A stretch of DNA of 64,000 nt from Candidatus Woesearchaeota archaeon (GCA_017610005.1 JAFCCU010000007.1:1-64000); one strand, 5' to 3'; positions 43,329-53,016 are shown, numbered from the stretch's first letter. Made by a program: numbers and translations. Notes: generated by a model from the sequence alone, not told the origin.

Positions 43329-43639
43329 TTATAATCTCTCCAGGTATGGCCACACTTTGTACACTTTAGAAACTTAGTTGCTGCTTCGTCGGCCGATCTT
43401 GTTTGTACGAGCCAGTAATACGCTTCGCCGTTTTTACACTCCGGACAATCTTCTTTTGTTTTAGGTAGAATTTGTGGTTCTTCTTCCACTACTTCAACTC
43501 TTCTAGTTTCTTTGATAACTTCTGCCTTAACAGTTGTTTTTCCTTTTGGAATTACCTTAAAATTACAACTGGCACATTCAAGTTCTCCTGTTTTTTTCCC
43601 TGGTTTTAAGATTGATCCACATTTTGGACAAAAAAGCAT
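43325..43639 (-). CDS. tfs: transcription factor S (TFS)
   Basis: A 104-residue archaeal TFIIS-like factor that rescues arrested RNA polymerase by stimulating transcript cleavage. N-terminal zinc ribbon C-P-K-C-G and C-A-S-C, C-terminal ribbon C-P-E-C with Q-T-R-S-A-D-E-A-A-T-K-F-L-K-C-T-K-C-G-H-T-W-R-D. The Asp-Glu pair at the tip (R-S-A-D-E) is the catalytic hairpin. The signal peptidase gene lies 4 bp upstream on the same strand. Confidence 0.96.
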   Translation of the reverse strand: MLFCPKCGSILKPGKKTGELECASCNFKVIPKGKTTVKAEVIKETRRVEVVEEEPQILPKTKEDCPECKNGEAYYWLVQTRSADEAATKFLKCTKCGHTWRDYN

Positions 43640-43643
43640 TTTA

Positions 43644-44363
43644 TCACCCTATCCTCTTGCCTATTAAAAAGCTTATTAAGTCTACAAATTTAATTTTTAC
43701 GTAACCAAGATATGGGATTTTTAAAGCTGAAACCCCTAAGACTCGATCTTCATTAATATTTACTTCTGCAATAGTTGAATCATCAAATGATGCACTATTA
43801 TGGTCCCCTTTGGTAGTAAAATACCATTCATCTCCTAGTTTTTTCTTTTCAACTACTCGATGGATTATGGGGTATTCTTTATTGGCCCTAAATACAATTA
43901 CATCTCCTAATTTGATATCTTCAGGCTTTTTCCCTCTAAGAATAATAATATCTCCTCTTTTAAATCCAGCACTGTGGAATGGAAATTCTGCAAATTGCTC
44001 TTTGGTTAGATTGTGATGGGATTCATAATAAAACCCACAATTCTCCCAATAAAAGTCAAAATCAACACTTCGTTTTGTACTAAACATAACCCCACAAACT
44101 GCCCAAGATGTTTTATCATAGATAAGACAGTTAGACCCTGTTCTATCGAAGGTTTTGCATGGATGAATCATCCTATGATCCATACTTTCTGAAACAACTG
44201 CAACAATTGGATGGCTTGTTCCAAGGATTAAACCAATCCCTGGATAAAGGAGAAATTTGATTAATACAAATGCTAAAACTATGTTTAAAACCCAACTCCA
44301 AACAGAATTACTATGCCATAAAAATTTCCAAAAAATCTTCCATAATCTAAGCAATTCACCCAT
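43644..44363 (-). CDS. signal peptidase I (archaeal type)
   Basis: A 239-residue membrane protease that cleaves signal peptides. The N-terminal membrane helix (about 22-42) precedes V-A-V-V-S-E-S-M with the catalytic Ser. P-I-I-H-R-V-V shows His where bacteria have Lys, as in archaeal and eukaryotic enzymes. T-K-G-D-H-N holds the conserved Asp. A second hydrophobic stretch lies at the end. An insertion with four cysteines (near 70-110) is unusual. Confidence 0.92.
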   Translation of the reverse strand: MGELLRLWKIFWKFLWHSNSVWSWVLNIVLAFVLIKFLLYPGIGLILGTSHPIVAVVSESMDHRMIHPCKTFDRTGSNCLIYDKTSWAVCGVMFSTKRSVDFDFYWENCGFYYESHHNLTKEQFAEFPFHSAGFKRGDIIILRGKKPEDIKLGDVIVFRANKEYPIIHRVVEKKKLGDEWYFTTKGDHNSASFDDSTIAEVNINEDRVLGVSALKIPYLGYVKIKFVDLISFLIGKRIG

Positions 44364-44419
44364 ATTTTACTCACAAAGTTGCATAAAGCATAAAAAGCTA
44401 TCGGTTTATCTTAATCTTT

Positions 44420-45031
44420 GTGGTAAAAGAAAAAATAGTTGAGGATTATGGAAATGATAACTACTCTGGAATTCTGCAATTACGATGTAAAAATAAGGAA
44501 AAATTAGATGTTGTTATGGGTTATATTAAAAAAGGGCAAGGCTTATGCAAGGTAGTTCTTGCAAAAAATGGGTATGATATTTTTGTTGGTCCAAGGGGAG
44601 TAATGAATAAATTGATTAAAGCATTACCTTTGACCTTTGGCGGGAAACTTTCTTACACCACTCAATTAGTAACAATTAGGCGTCAAACAAGTAAAGAGGT
44701 TTATAGATATTATGTGCTTTATTGGATTTTTCCTTATTCTAAGGGAGAAATAATTGTAATTGATAATTCCCCCATAAGAATTACTGGGATCTCTAAAAAG
44801 ATTACTGGAAATAATCTTGCAACAGGAAAGCGAATTACATTTATTTATGATAAAGAAGACTTTGAAAAATTAGTTGTTCATAAAGTAAGAGCTTCAAAGT
44901 ATTCACCTAAATTAACCCTTCTTCATCCTGAAACGTTTCAGGAGACTATCCCTGTTAATGAGGCCTTAAAAAAACAAGAAGAGTATGACGTTGTAGCACT
45001 TAAAGAGAAAGTGTATATTGTTAACCAGTAA
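44420..45031 (+). CDS. NMD3-like protein lacking the N-terminal zinc domain
   Basis: A 203-residue protein whose start (GTG) runs into Y-S-G-I-L-Q-L-R, the sequence that follows the zinc domain in NMD3. It continues G-Y-D-I-F-V-G, then F-G-G-K-L-S-Y-T-T-Q-L, then Y-R-Y-Y-V-L-Y-W-I-F-P-Y-S-K-G-E-I, the eIF5A-like and OB parts. NMD3 monitors large-subunit assembly and normally starts with four C-x-x-C zinc pairs; none is here, and no room exists for them upstream. The match is by layout and short motifs, so medium confidence. Confidence 0.65.
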   Translation: MVKEKIVEDYGNDNYSGILQLRCKNKEKLDVVMGYIKKGQGLCKVVLAKNGYDIFVGPRGVMNKLIKALPLTFGGKLSYTTQLVTIRRQTSKEVYRYYVLYWIFPYSKGEIIVIDNSPIRITGISKKITGNNLATGKRITFIYDKEDFEKLVVHKVRASKYSPKLTLLHPETFQETIPVNEALKKQEEYDVVALKEKVYIVNQ

Positions 45032-45620
45032 ACATCCTAAGTGCATAAATTGCAAGCGCTGCAATCAAAGGGATTGTTAAATTATCTTCTAATTTCGCCC
45101 AATGAAATCTTATTTCAATAACCTCAATAAACATCCCAAATGAACTAGCAACGAGAGCTTCAAGGGGAGTTACAAAAAATATTGTTAGATTAAATGCTAC
45201 AAGCCATCCTGCAAAACTTCCTTCAAGCGTTTTATGCTTTGACAACCATCCAGGGTGTTTTATTTTACCAAAGAGTTTTCCAAAGATGTTTGAAACAGAG
45301 TCTCCTGCAGCAAGTACAATAATTGCAGCTAATGCAATATCTCTTGGAAAAGCTAAAAGCACAATTGAAGCCCCCATGAAAAATGTAATAAATCCACGCC
45401 CAGGAAACCTATTAATATCTTCTTTTCTTTCAAACATATTTACAAGCCAATTTACAAATGGAAGTTTAATTATACTATTTAATAGAAAGATTGCTTCAGA
45501 TAATACCCCCAAAGCAAATAAGTAATATGGTGATAAATCTGTAAAAATATAAACATTAACAATTGCAATGCCTAGTAGAAAATGTGCAATTTGCCTTCTA
45601 AATTCTAATCTTAAATCCAT
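45021..45620 (-). CDS. dolichol/phytol kinase-like polyprenol kinase
   Basis: A 199-residue membrane protein of about six helices in the CTP-dependent SEC59/VTE5-type lipid kinase group. Family motifs: R-R-Q-I-A-H-F near the start, F-P-G-R-G-F-I-T-F-F-M-G, A-A-G-D-S-V-S-N-I-F-G-K, K-T-L-E-G-S and E-D-N-L-T-I-P-L. It may phosphorylate a polyprenol or similar lipid for glycan transfer. It overlaps the PAP2 phosphatase gene by 10 bp, so kinase and phosphatase may act on one lipid. Confidence 0.85.
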   Translation of the reverse strand: MDLRLEFRRQIAHFLLGIAIVNVYIFTDLSPYYLFALGVLSEAIFLLNSIIKLPFVNWLVNMFERKEDINRFPGRGFITFFMGASIVLLAFPRDIALAAIIVLAAGDSVSNIFGKLFGKIKHPGWLSKHKTLEGSFAGWLVAFNLTIFFVTPLEALVASSFGMFIEVIEIRFHWAKLEDNLTIPLIAALAIYALRMFTG

Positions 45621-46195
45621 TTTTTTATATGCTTACTAATAAATTCAATATAGTGCTTGCGTTCTTCTTCAACTAAAAAGAAATGACCAATTACATATCC
45701 AATAATTGCGCCTGCAAAAACATCTGATAAATAATGATAGGAAAAAAAGACTCGACTTATTCCTACACCAATTGCAAAGAGTATCCAAAACCATTTGAAG
45801 AATGGAAACTCTTTATCTAGAATAGGAACTGTTGCAAAGGCAATTGCTGCATGAATGCTTGGAAATGAAGAGCCAATAATTGGGAATGCAAAATCCATTG
45901 GTCTAGGCCTTGCAATTAATAATTTAAGTAAAAACGAAACAATTCCTGAAGTTAAAAAACTCAGCCATAAAATTGGAATCCATTTCTTTTTATGTTCATG
46001 CCACATAAATAAGCTTGACATAAACACCATTACTATAAATACAGAGCCAAGATGAGTTACCCACTGCATCAAATATATTAAGAATGCATGCTGAATAGAC
46101 GCCATCCCTAAAATTATTTCTTTATCAAAAAGAAGGCTAAATATAGCTAATAAAACTATTATAAAAAATTCAATTTTGTAAAAGATTCGTTTCAT
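45611..46195 (-). CDS. PAP2-superfamily lipid phosphatase
   Basis: A 194-residue membrane phosphatase with five or six helices. The three motifs are K-L-L-I-A-R-P-R-P (motif 1), S-F-P-S-I-H-A-A (motif 2) and S-R-V-F-F-S-Y-H-Y-L-S-D-V (motif 3), which supply Arg, His and Asp for phosphate transfer. A likely substrate is a polyprenyl or phosphatidyl phosphate. Paired with the kinase-like gene downstream. Confidence 0.9.
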   Translation of the reverse strand: MKRIFYKIEFFIIVLLAIFSLLFDKEIILGMASIQHAFLIYLMQWVTHLGSVFIVMVFMSSLFMWHEHKKKWIPILWLSFLTSGIVSFLLKLLIARPRPMDFAFPIIGSSFPSIHAAIAFATVPILDKEFPFFKWFWILFAIGVGISRVFFSYHYLSDVFAGAIIGYVIGHFFLVEEERKHYIEFISKHIKKWI

Positions 46196-46196
46196 T

Positions 46197-46399
46197 TGTT
46201 AGGTCTACTTATTGTTTGCTAGGTGAACTTGCTTATGAGTTACATAAAAATGGGGATTACTAACACTAAAAATACCCTCCCTGGCAGGGATTTTTATTTG
46301 TTAGGAATACCCTTATAGTGGATGGGTGAAGTTACTTTTGAGTTGCATTAAATTGGGGATTTCTAACACTAAAAATTCCTCCAACCATGGTTGGAATTT
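46197..46399. repeat. two diverged 102-bp repeats, each ending in a different hairpin
   Basis: Copy 1 (about 46197-46298) and copy 2 (about 46299-46399) share GTGAACTT / GTGAAGTT, GAGTTACATAAA / GAGTTGCATTAA, GGGGAT and CTAACACTAAAAAT at matching offsets. Their terminal stems differ: CCCT-GG-CAGGG (46274-46290) in one and CCAACC-AT-GGTTGG (46381-46393) in the other, both followed by TTTTTATTT. No gene lies here. Confidence 0.75.
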
Positions 46400-47572
46400 T
46401 TATTTTATTTGTCGTACTCTGGGCGTAACATAGTCTGATTTGATTAGTGCTTTAATAAATTTTTGTGGATTTATAAATTCTCTAGTTTCCTGCGCAACAA
46501 TGTAATTTCCTTTAATTTGACAACCTTTATGTGCTTTCTTAAATGCTTCAACATGCGTTTTTGCAGTTATTGGAGGCCCCCTTATTTTATATTCTTTGGG
46601 AAGTTCCCCTTCAAACTCAAACCAGAAACTTGCATTTTTCTTCCAGTACCATCCTTTATCAATAAGTTTAAAGCCGTATCGTTTGCTCTCCCTAACGATA
46701 TAATTAAACACACAAACCATTTTGGCACCAGCAATATCCACTTTTGCATCAAGTGGAGTTACATCCAACCAAACTCCTAATTTTGAAAGATCACTTTTTT
46801 TTTTGATTTCCTCAACAAAAAATTCTTTATTGGGCCCAAATTCTTTAGCAAGCTTGACAAATTTATCAAAGTTTTCTTTAGTTAATGCTGCAGCAGTATT
46901 TCTTGAATCTTGCACTGGATCAATTAATAGTAATGGCCCAAGTTTTGAGGTATTTAGACTAAGGGCTGCTTCAGTTGCATTTTGATAAACTTTATTTGGA
47001 TCAATAAGTTGCCTTGACTTCCATTTAGAAGCTTCTTTTAATAACTCTAAAAATCCCCCATAATAACAGACTAGAATTTCACAAACATAACCTGAGAATC
47101 CTCTTATATAACTCTCTGCCCCATAAAGATTATTTGCCTTTAGTAGCGCCTTAAGAAGCATGATACCTTCTTTTATTTTAGTATTAGAATTTTTATTTAC
47201 CCATTTTACATGAAGTGGAGAGATATCGGTGATGTTTTTAGAGTCATTAGCTTTCTTAATTTCTACTATTGGCACCACTTCGAACGTTATGCCTTTAAAT
47301 TCCACTTGAAAATAATCCCTGCTACCATGTACTCTAGTAATTAGCTTAAATTTAGAAAGTATTTTTGCAAGTTTCTCAGAAATATCATTATCTTTCTCAA
47401 ATCTTACAAATAAATCTACATCTTTTATTCCTTTAAGCCAAGTGCCCTTAGCATAAGAGCCACCAACGAAAGTATTTCTGGGTAATTTTTTTATAAATTC
47501 ATCTACAATAGCCTTAACTTCAATAATTTCAGACTTAGATGGTGCAATTTCTTTTAGTATTGAATTTAACAT
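46400..47572 (-). CDS. cca: archaeal class I CCA-adding tRNA nucleotidyltransferase
   Basis: A 390-residue enzyme that builds the CCA end of tRNAs; the tRNAs in this window do not encode CCA. Start ATG 47572 has a TATA box 25 bp upstream; an in-frame codon 39 bases earlier is not needed. N-terminal nucleotidyltransferase motif G-G-S-Y-A-K-G-T-W-L-K-G-I-K-D-V-D-L-F, with Asp62-area metal ligands, then V-E-F-K-G-I-T-F-E-V-V-P, and the helical body typical of class I enzymes (A-E-S-Y-I-R-G-F-S-G-Y). Confidence 0.93.
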   Translation of the reverse strand: MLNSILKEIAPSKSEIIEVKAIVDEFIKKLPRNTFVGGSYAKGTWLKGIKDVDLFVRFEKDNDISEKLAKILSKFKLITRVHGSRDYFQVEFKGITFEVVPIVEIKKANDSKNITDISPLHVKWVNKNSNTKIKEGIMLLKALLKANNLYGAESYIRGFSGYVCEILVCYYGGFLELLKEASKWKSRQLIDPNKVYQNATEAALSLNTSKLGPLLLIDPVQDSRNTAAALTKENFDKFVKLAKEFGPNKEFFVEEIKKKSDLSKLGVWLDVTPLDAKVDIAGAKMVCVFNYIVRESKRYGFKLIDKGWYWKKNASFWFEFEGELPKEYKIRGPPITAKTHVEAFKKAHKGCQIKGNYIVAQETREFINPQKFIKALIKSDYVTPRVRQIK

Positions 47573-47592
47573 TATAATTCTTAGAAATGTTA

Positions 47593-47641
47593 GGCTATAA
47601 AAAGTTTTCACTTGTGAACGTCACCAAAACCCTTAAATATG
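47593..47641. promoter_or_regulatory. divergent promoters of cca and smc
   Basis: CTTTTTATAGCC on the minus strand (47593-47603) serves cca. CCTTAAATATG (47630-47641) precedes smc. A partial dyad, TTTTCACTTGTGAAC (47605-47619), lies between them. Confidence 0.5.
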
Positions 47642-47679
47642 TCTAACTTTTTCTCTTAATATCAAAAAGGGATGCTTAA

Positions 47680-50600
47680 ATGACTAAAATTAATAGGATT
47701 GTCATGCAGGGGTTTAAGTCATTTGCTAAGACTACTGAATTGCCTTTTGATTCTGGATTTAATGTTGTGCTTGGCCCTAATGGGTCTGGGAAGAGTAATG
47801 TTACTGATGCAATTTGTTTTGTGCTTGGAAAATTGGGTGCAAAAGGCCTTCGGGCAGAAAAACAAGCAAATTTAATTTATGATGGGGGAAAAACAAAAAG
47901 CCCTGCAAAATTTGCAGCAGTTTCAATTTATTTTGATAATTCTGGCAAAGAATTTCCTTATGAAGGAAAAGAAATCGTAATTTCTAGAAGAGTTTTACCA
48001 ACTGGCAATTCTTTATATAAGATTAATGACATTAAAAGTTCAAGAAAAGAAATTATTGATCTCTTAAGTTTAGCAAAAATTGATCCAAATGGTTATAATA
48101 TAATTCTCCAAGGGGACATTGCTAAATTTGTTGAAATGTCAACAGAGAGTAGAAGGCAGGTAATTGAAGAGATTGCAGACATAACCCTTTATGAAGACAA
48201 GAAACGTCAAGCATTACTTGAATTAAATAAAGTAGATGACAAATTAAAAGAAGCAAAAATTGTCCTAACTGAAAGAAAAACTTACCTTGATGAACTCCGA
48301 GTGGAACATAGGCAAGCTAAAAGATATAAAGAGATGACTGATAGAATAGATTCTTCAAAAGCAACTTACTATCATTTAAAAATTTTAGATAGAACTCAAT
48401 CCTTAGAAAATATAGATTCTAGATCAGAAAAGATGCAAGGGGATATATCTAAAAACCAGTCTAAGCTTTCTGAACTTAAAGGGGCAAGTGATGAAACTCA
48501 AAAAGGAATTGATAAAATAAACGCTGAAATTGAAGAGAAGGGGGAAAAAGGACAAGTTGATATGCATAAGAAAATTGAGGATTTAAGAGTTAATATTTCT
48601 GCTAATTCTGCTCGAATTGAAGGTTGTAAAGAAGAATTAAATAAAATTGAACAAAGAAGAGAAGGATTAAAAAGACAAGAGACTGAACTTGATGAGCGCT
48701 TAGGCGGTTTATCTGCAGAAGTAAAACAACTTGAATCTGATAAAAAAAAACTTTTAGAAAGTAGAACAGAAATTCAAAAGAAACTTGCTTTAATCAAACA
48801 AAAATATAATGTTGAAGATACAACTAGAATTGAGAGCCAAGTGACAGAACTTGATAATTTTGCAGATGACCTTTCTTCAGAACTATTGACTTTAAGAGAA
48901 AAACAACAAGAATTAATGAGAACAAAAGACTCTTTAGAAATGCAGCTTAATAACCTTGAACAGAGAATTGAAAAATTAGCTGAAGTTGAAGCAACAAACA
49001 AAAAAGAACTTGTAGTTTTAAAAGAATTAAAAACTCAATTTAAAATAAGAACTGTTGAGTTAAATAAAAAATTAAATGAGGATTCTGCAATGGCTGCAAG
49101 ACTTGCAACCCTGCGAGATCAATTATTAAAATCTCGCGAAGAGCTAGTTAAACTTAGTCAAAAACAATCTTCATTAAACGAACATATTGCGGGCAATATG
49201 GCAATTAAAAAAGTTCTTGAAAGACGTGACCCTGGTGTTTTTGGAACTGTTTCATCTTTGGGTTCTGTTAGCAGTAAATTCTCCCTCTCATTAGATGTTG
49301 CTGCCGGGTCTCACTTAAAAGATATTGTAGTAAATGATGATTCAATTGCTGTTAAATGTATTAAATATTTAAAAGAAAATAGACTTGGAATTGCAACTTT
49401 TTTACCCTTAAATAAGCTACGAGTCTCGCCATCGGATCAAAAAATAAGAAGCCTTGTTAAGGCAGATGGAGTCCAAGGTTTAGCAATTGATCTTCTTAAG
49501 TATGATCCCAAATATGCAAAAATTTTCCAATGGGTTTTTAGGGACACATTAATTGTTGATAATATCGATGTTGCAAGAAGACTTGGTGTTGGAACTGCCA
49601 GAATGGTTACAATTGATGGAGATTTAGTTGATAGATCAGGCGCGATGGTTGGAGGGTATAGAAGAGGTAAAAAGAGTTCACTTGGTTTCCAAGAAGAAGA
49701 AGTCACTAAAAACTTATCTGAGGTTAAGGCCCGTGTTAGCACTTTAACAAACCAAGTAGTAGATTTGGAACAAGAAAAAGTTAGGAGTGAGGAGATTATT
49801 GTTGCATTAAAACATAAAAAAGCAGATTTAGAAGCAGAGATTATCAAATCTGAAAGATCCCTTCATTTGGACTCTGATGATTTGGGTGCAACTGCAAATA
49901 AGAGAGAAATATTATCTACAAATCTAAGTGTTGCAGACAAAGCGTTGGCCATATTATTAAAAGAAATTGCCGATAAAACCAAACAATTAACTGAAAAGAA
50001 GATGGAAAAAGAGAGATTAAAACAAAAACTCTTAATTGTTCGTGATCCAAAACTTCTCGGAGAGATTAATTCATATGAAGAAAAGATTAGATCAATTCAT
50101 GAAGAATTAGTTAGAATTGATGGGCATATAAAGAATAATACTGCTCAAGGTAATGAGGTCTTTAGAAAGGAACTTGATCGTGTGCACCTTGTTTTAAAGC
50201 AACTTATTAAAGAAGAGAAAGGATTTACTGATGAGATTGATAAGAAGATTAAGACCAATAATGAATTAGATGCAAAATTAGAAGGGATGGAGAGTAAGGC
50301 CCAGGCATTTTATTCTAAATATAAAGAACTTTTCAAGAATAGAAATGAGTTTGTTGATAAATTAAGAGAACTTGATGTTAAAAAAGCTGAGCTTAATGAA
50401 CAAACAAGGCAAATTGAATTAAAATTAAACCAAGTTTCACTTGATAGGGCAACAATTAAAGCACAACTTGCAGGACTTGAAGAGGAGTCAAAACAATTTA
50501 AGGATGTGGGGCTTTTTGAAGGAAAAACAATCGGAGAATTAAAGCGCGAGATTGACCGCTATGAAGGGATGGTTGCAACATTTGGAACTGTTAACTTAAA

Positions 50601-51174
50601 ATCCTTAGAAATTTATGATGCTGTTGAAGAGGAGTATAAGAATCTAACACAAAAACGAGAACTTCTATTAAAAGAAAAAGAAGATGTTGGAAAGATGATG
50701 GAAGAAATTGAGCTTAAGAAAAAAGGTCTTTTTATCCAATCTTTTGAAAAATTAAATTTAAAATTCCAAGAATTTTTTAAGAAATTATCCGCAAAAGGTG
50801 GTGAAGCTTTCTTAACCATTGAAAATGAGGAAAATCCTTTTGATGGAGGAGTCCAGATTAGAGTTAAAAGAACAGGCAAACGCTATGTAGATTTAAGATC
50901 ATTATCTGGTGGGGAGAAAGCAATGACCGCATTATCTTTAATATTTGCAATCCAAGAATACGATCCTGCAACATTTTATATTATGGACGAGGTTGATGCA
51001 GCACTTGATAAGCAAAATTCAGAAAAGTTAGGCAAGCTTATCAAGGAATATTCAAGCAAGGCCCAGTATATTGTGGTATCCCATAATGATTATATTATCC
51101 AGGGAGCAGATACTCTGTTTGGTGTAAGTATGTCAGAACATGGAATATCTAAAATAATATCTTTAAAGATTTAA
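47680..51174 (+). CDS. smc: chromosome segregation protein SMC
   Basis: A 1164-residue SMC ATPase that organises chromosomes. Walker A is G-P-N-G-S-G-K-S-N (about 32-40). The first coiled coil spans about 165-510 and the hinge about 515-665 (V-F-G-T-V-S-S-L-G-S-V to M-V-G-G-Y-R-R-G). The second coiled coil runs to about 1030. The signature L-S-G-G-E-K-A-M and Walker B F-Y-I-M-D-E-V-D-A-A-L-D form the closing head. Length is normal. No ScpA/ScpB partner is in this window. It overlaps the convergent glycosyltransferase gene by 4 bp. Confidence 0.97.
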   Translation: MTKINRIVMQGFKSFAKTTELPFDSGFNVVLGPNGSGKSNVTDAICFVLGKLGAKGLRAEKQANLIYDGGKTKSPAKFAAVSIYFDNSGKEFPYEGKEIVISRRVLPTGNSLYKINDIKSSRKEIIDLLSLAKIDPNGYNIILQGDIAKFVEMSTESRRQVIEEIADITLYEDKKRQALLELNKVDDKLKEAKIVLTERKTYLDELRVEHRQAKRYKEMTDRIDSSKATYYHLKILDRTQSLENIDSRSEKMQGDISKNQSKLSELKGASDETQKGIDKINAEIEEKGEKGQVDMHKKIEDLRVNISANSARIEGCKEELNKIEQRREGLKRQETELDERLGGLSAEVKQLESDKKKLLESRTEIQKKLALIKQKYNVEDTTRIESQVTELDNFADDLSSELLTLREKQQELMRTKDSLEMQLNNLEQRIEKLAEVEATNKKELVVLKELKTQFKIRTVELNKKLNEDSAMAARLATLRDQLLKSREELVKLSQKQSSLNEHIAGNMAIKKVLERRDPGVFGTVSSLGSVSSKFSLSLDVAAGSHLKDIVVNDDSIAVKCIKYLKENRLGIATFLPLNKLRVSPSDQKIRSLVKADGVQGLAIDLLKYDPKYAKIFQWVFRDTLIVDNIDVARRLGVGTARMVTIDGDLVDRSGAMVGGYRRGKKSSLGFQEEEVTKNLSEVKARVSTLTNQVVDLEQEKVRSEEIIVALKHKKADLEAEIIKSERSLHLDSDDLGATANKREILSTNLSVADKALAILLKEIADKTKQLTEKKMEKERLKQKLLIVRDPKLLGEINSYEEKIRSIHEELVRIDGHIKNNTAQGNEVFRKELDRVHLVLKQLIKEEKGFTDEIDKKIKTNNELDAKLEGMESKAQAFYSKYKELFKNRNEFVDKLRELDVKKAELNEQTRQIELKLNQVSLDRATIKAQLAGLEEESKQFKDVGLFEGKTIGELKREIDRYEGMVATFGTVNLKSLEIYDAVEEEYKNLTQKRELLLKEKEDVGKMMEEIELKKKGLFIQSFEKLNLKFQEFFKKLSAKGGEAFLTIENEENPFDGGVQIRVKRTGKRYVDLRSLSGGEKAMTALSLIFAIQEYDPATFYIMDEVDAALDKQNSEKLGKLIKEYSSKAQYIVVSHNDYIIQGADTLFGVSMSEHGISKIISLKI

Positions 51175-52295
51175 AATACTTCTAAAACAAGTTTAATATC
51201 TTTTACAGTTTTGTCAAATGTATACATTTCAGTTACAGTATTTCTTGCATTATTTCCAAATCTAATTCTTTTAATGTCATCCTTAAACATATCTACAATT
51301 AATTTTGAAAGCATGTAAGAATCAAATGTTGAGAAAAAAGCACCATTTTTCCCTTCCATAACATAGTCTCTCATTAAACCTACTCTTGTGACGAGCACAG
51401 GCACTCCACAAGCCATTGCTTCAAGGGTTGAAAGAGAGGTTGTTTCTGTTAAACTTGGAAGACAGTAAACATCTATTGCCTGTAAAAAGGGGATAACATT
51501 ATCTTGTGAACCCACATGAACAACGCCTTCTTTATTATTAAGAAGTTTGTTTAAATCTTTAATTCCTTCTCCCACAACAAGCAAATGAAGATTGCCAATC
51601 TGTTTTCTTGCGCGCAAAAAAGCTCTGTATAATGTGATTAGATTCTTCTCTCTGCCAATTCTTCCGACATATCCAATAATTCTATCCTTACTTGAAAATC
51701 CAATGGCCTCTTTTGCTTTATCTTTATCTTTTGTCGGAGTAAACTTATCAATATCAATCCCTAAGAAAACTGGTTTTGTTGGAGTGGTAACTTTATTCTT
51801 TCGAAGTATTCCTCCCACCTCTAATGTTGGAACCATAATAAGTTTGCATTTATTAAATAGATACCTTGCCCACCATTTTGTAAATTTGTGCATTGTTCCT
51901 TGAAGTAGTCTTCCTGAAAGACTTTTTGGAATAAGTTCCCAATCAATTGAATGAATAAACGAAAGTACGCTCTTTTTTTGCCTTGATCCAAGCAAAATGC
52001 CAGCGGCTCCAATTGGCCCAAGCGTATGGGTCCAGATAGTGTCTGCCCATTTTATATGCTTTTTAATACTCCCCATTACAATCTTTGGAAATACATAATC
52101 TGCAGCGTGGATTTTTCCTAAAGGGATTCTAATTACTTCAACACCTTCTATTGGTTCTAAAGATCCATCAAATTTTGGAGCAATAACTCTTAATTCAAAA
52201 TCATCCTTTATCCTTGGAATAAGTTCAGTTAAGAATCTTGCAATACCGTCCCACCGTGGCAAATATGAGTCAGTGCAAATTAAAATTTTCTTCAT
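51171..52295 (-). CDS. glycosyltransferase family 4
   Basis: A 374-residue GT-B fold enzyme. The N-terminal domain starts L-I-C-T-D-S-Y-L-P-R-W-D-G-I-A-R, the second domain has G-Y-V-G-R-I-G-R-E-K-N, and the donor-binding motif is S-L-T-E-T-T-S-L-S-T-L-E-A-M-A-C-G. Such retaining enzymes add a sugar to a lipid or glycan. It overlaps the PIG-L deacetylase by 4 bp; that pairing matches N-acetylglucosaminyl-lipid pathways. Confidence 0.92.
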   Translation of the reverse strand: MKKILICTDSYLPRWDGIARFLTELIPRIKDDFELRVIAPKFDGSLEPIEGVEVIRIPLGKIHAADYVFPKIVMGSIKKHIKWADTIWTHTLGPIGAAGILLGSRQKKSVLSFIHSIDWELIPKSLSGRLLQGTMHKFTKWWARYLFNKCKLIMVPTLEVGGILRKNKVTTPTKPVFLGIDIDKFTPTKDKDKAKEAIGFSSKDRIIGYVGRIGREKNLITLYRAFLRARKQIGNLHLLVVGEGIKDLNKLLNNKEGVVHVGSQDNVIPFLQAIDVYCLPSLTETTSLSTLEAMACGVPVLVTRVGLMRDYVMEGKNGAFFSTFDSYMLSKLIVDMFKDDIKRIRFGNNARNTVTEMYTFDKTVKDIKLVLEVF

Positions 52296-52942
52296 TTTAT
52301 TTTTAAAAAAACCTCTGCATATTTAGTTTTTGCGCGCAATCCTGCAAGAATTGCAGTAATCCAATAAGCAAAAATCCCCATTCTTACAACAGGCACATGG
52401 CTTTGACTTTTTTGAAGTCTTAATGCTTCAATTTTATTTGAAAATGTTTTTGATATATCAACATACATCTTGGGGGAATTGGTTTTTCTAATAATCAAAG
52501 GATTCCACACATTAAAAGAATATATGTTTATTGTTTTCATATTTTCTGTAAGTTTTAATGTAAAATTAACAACAGCCCGATGATCTGGCAATGGATCATC
52601 AATTGAATGAGTAAAAATCTTTTTAATTTTATATGTTTTAATAATCTTTTTTATTTGCTCTTTAATTTTATCTTTATTTAATTCTTCTCTAAACTTTCCT
52701 TCTTTAAACCCCAGGATTATATCCTTATACTCACCAGTATGTTCTGCAGCCTTAATTGTTTCAGCTTTTCTTTGTCTACGAACAACAGTTTCCTTAAACC
52801 ACGGATTTCCAGATTCTCCATAAGAAAAAATAACCACAATAACCTTCTTGCCTTCGGCTGAAAGTTTTGCAATAGTTCCCCCTGCACCGATTATGTGATC
52901 ATCGGGATGTGCACATAAGATTAAAATGCCATTGTCTTCCAT
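52292..52942 (-). CDS. PIG-L (LmbE-like) deacetylase
   Basis: A 216-residue zinc-dependent de-N-acetylase. L-I-L-C-A-H-P-D-D-H-I-I-G-A-G-G holds the zinc His/Asp/Asp triad, and H-S-I-D-D-P-L-P-D-H-R-A-V holds the C-terminal His. It typically removes acetyl from N-acetylglucosamine on lipids or small thiols. The preceding glycosyltransferase is the natural partner. Confidence 0.9.
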   Translation of the reverse strand: MEDNGILILCAHPDDHIIGAGGTIAKLSAEGKKVIVVIFSYGESGNPWFKETVVRRQRKAETIKAAEHTGEYKDIILGFKEGKFREELNKDKIKEQIKKIIKTYKIKKIFTHSIDDPLPDHRAVVNFTLKLTENMKTINIYSFNVWNPLIIRKTNSPKMYVDISKTFSNKIEALRLQKSQSHVPVVRMGIFAYWITAILAGLRAKTKYAEVFLKIK

Positions 52943-53016
52943 TATTAATCAGACCATCTATTTATTTAAAAGGTTTTTGGCATAAGTATTATAAAGTATA
53001 CTGATAAAATATTTGC

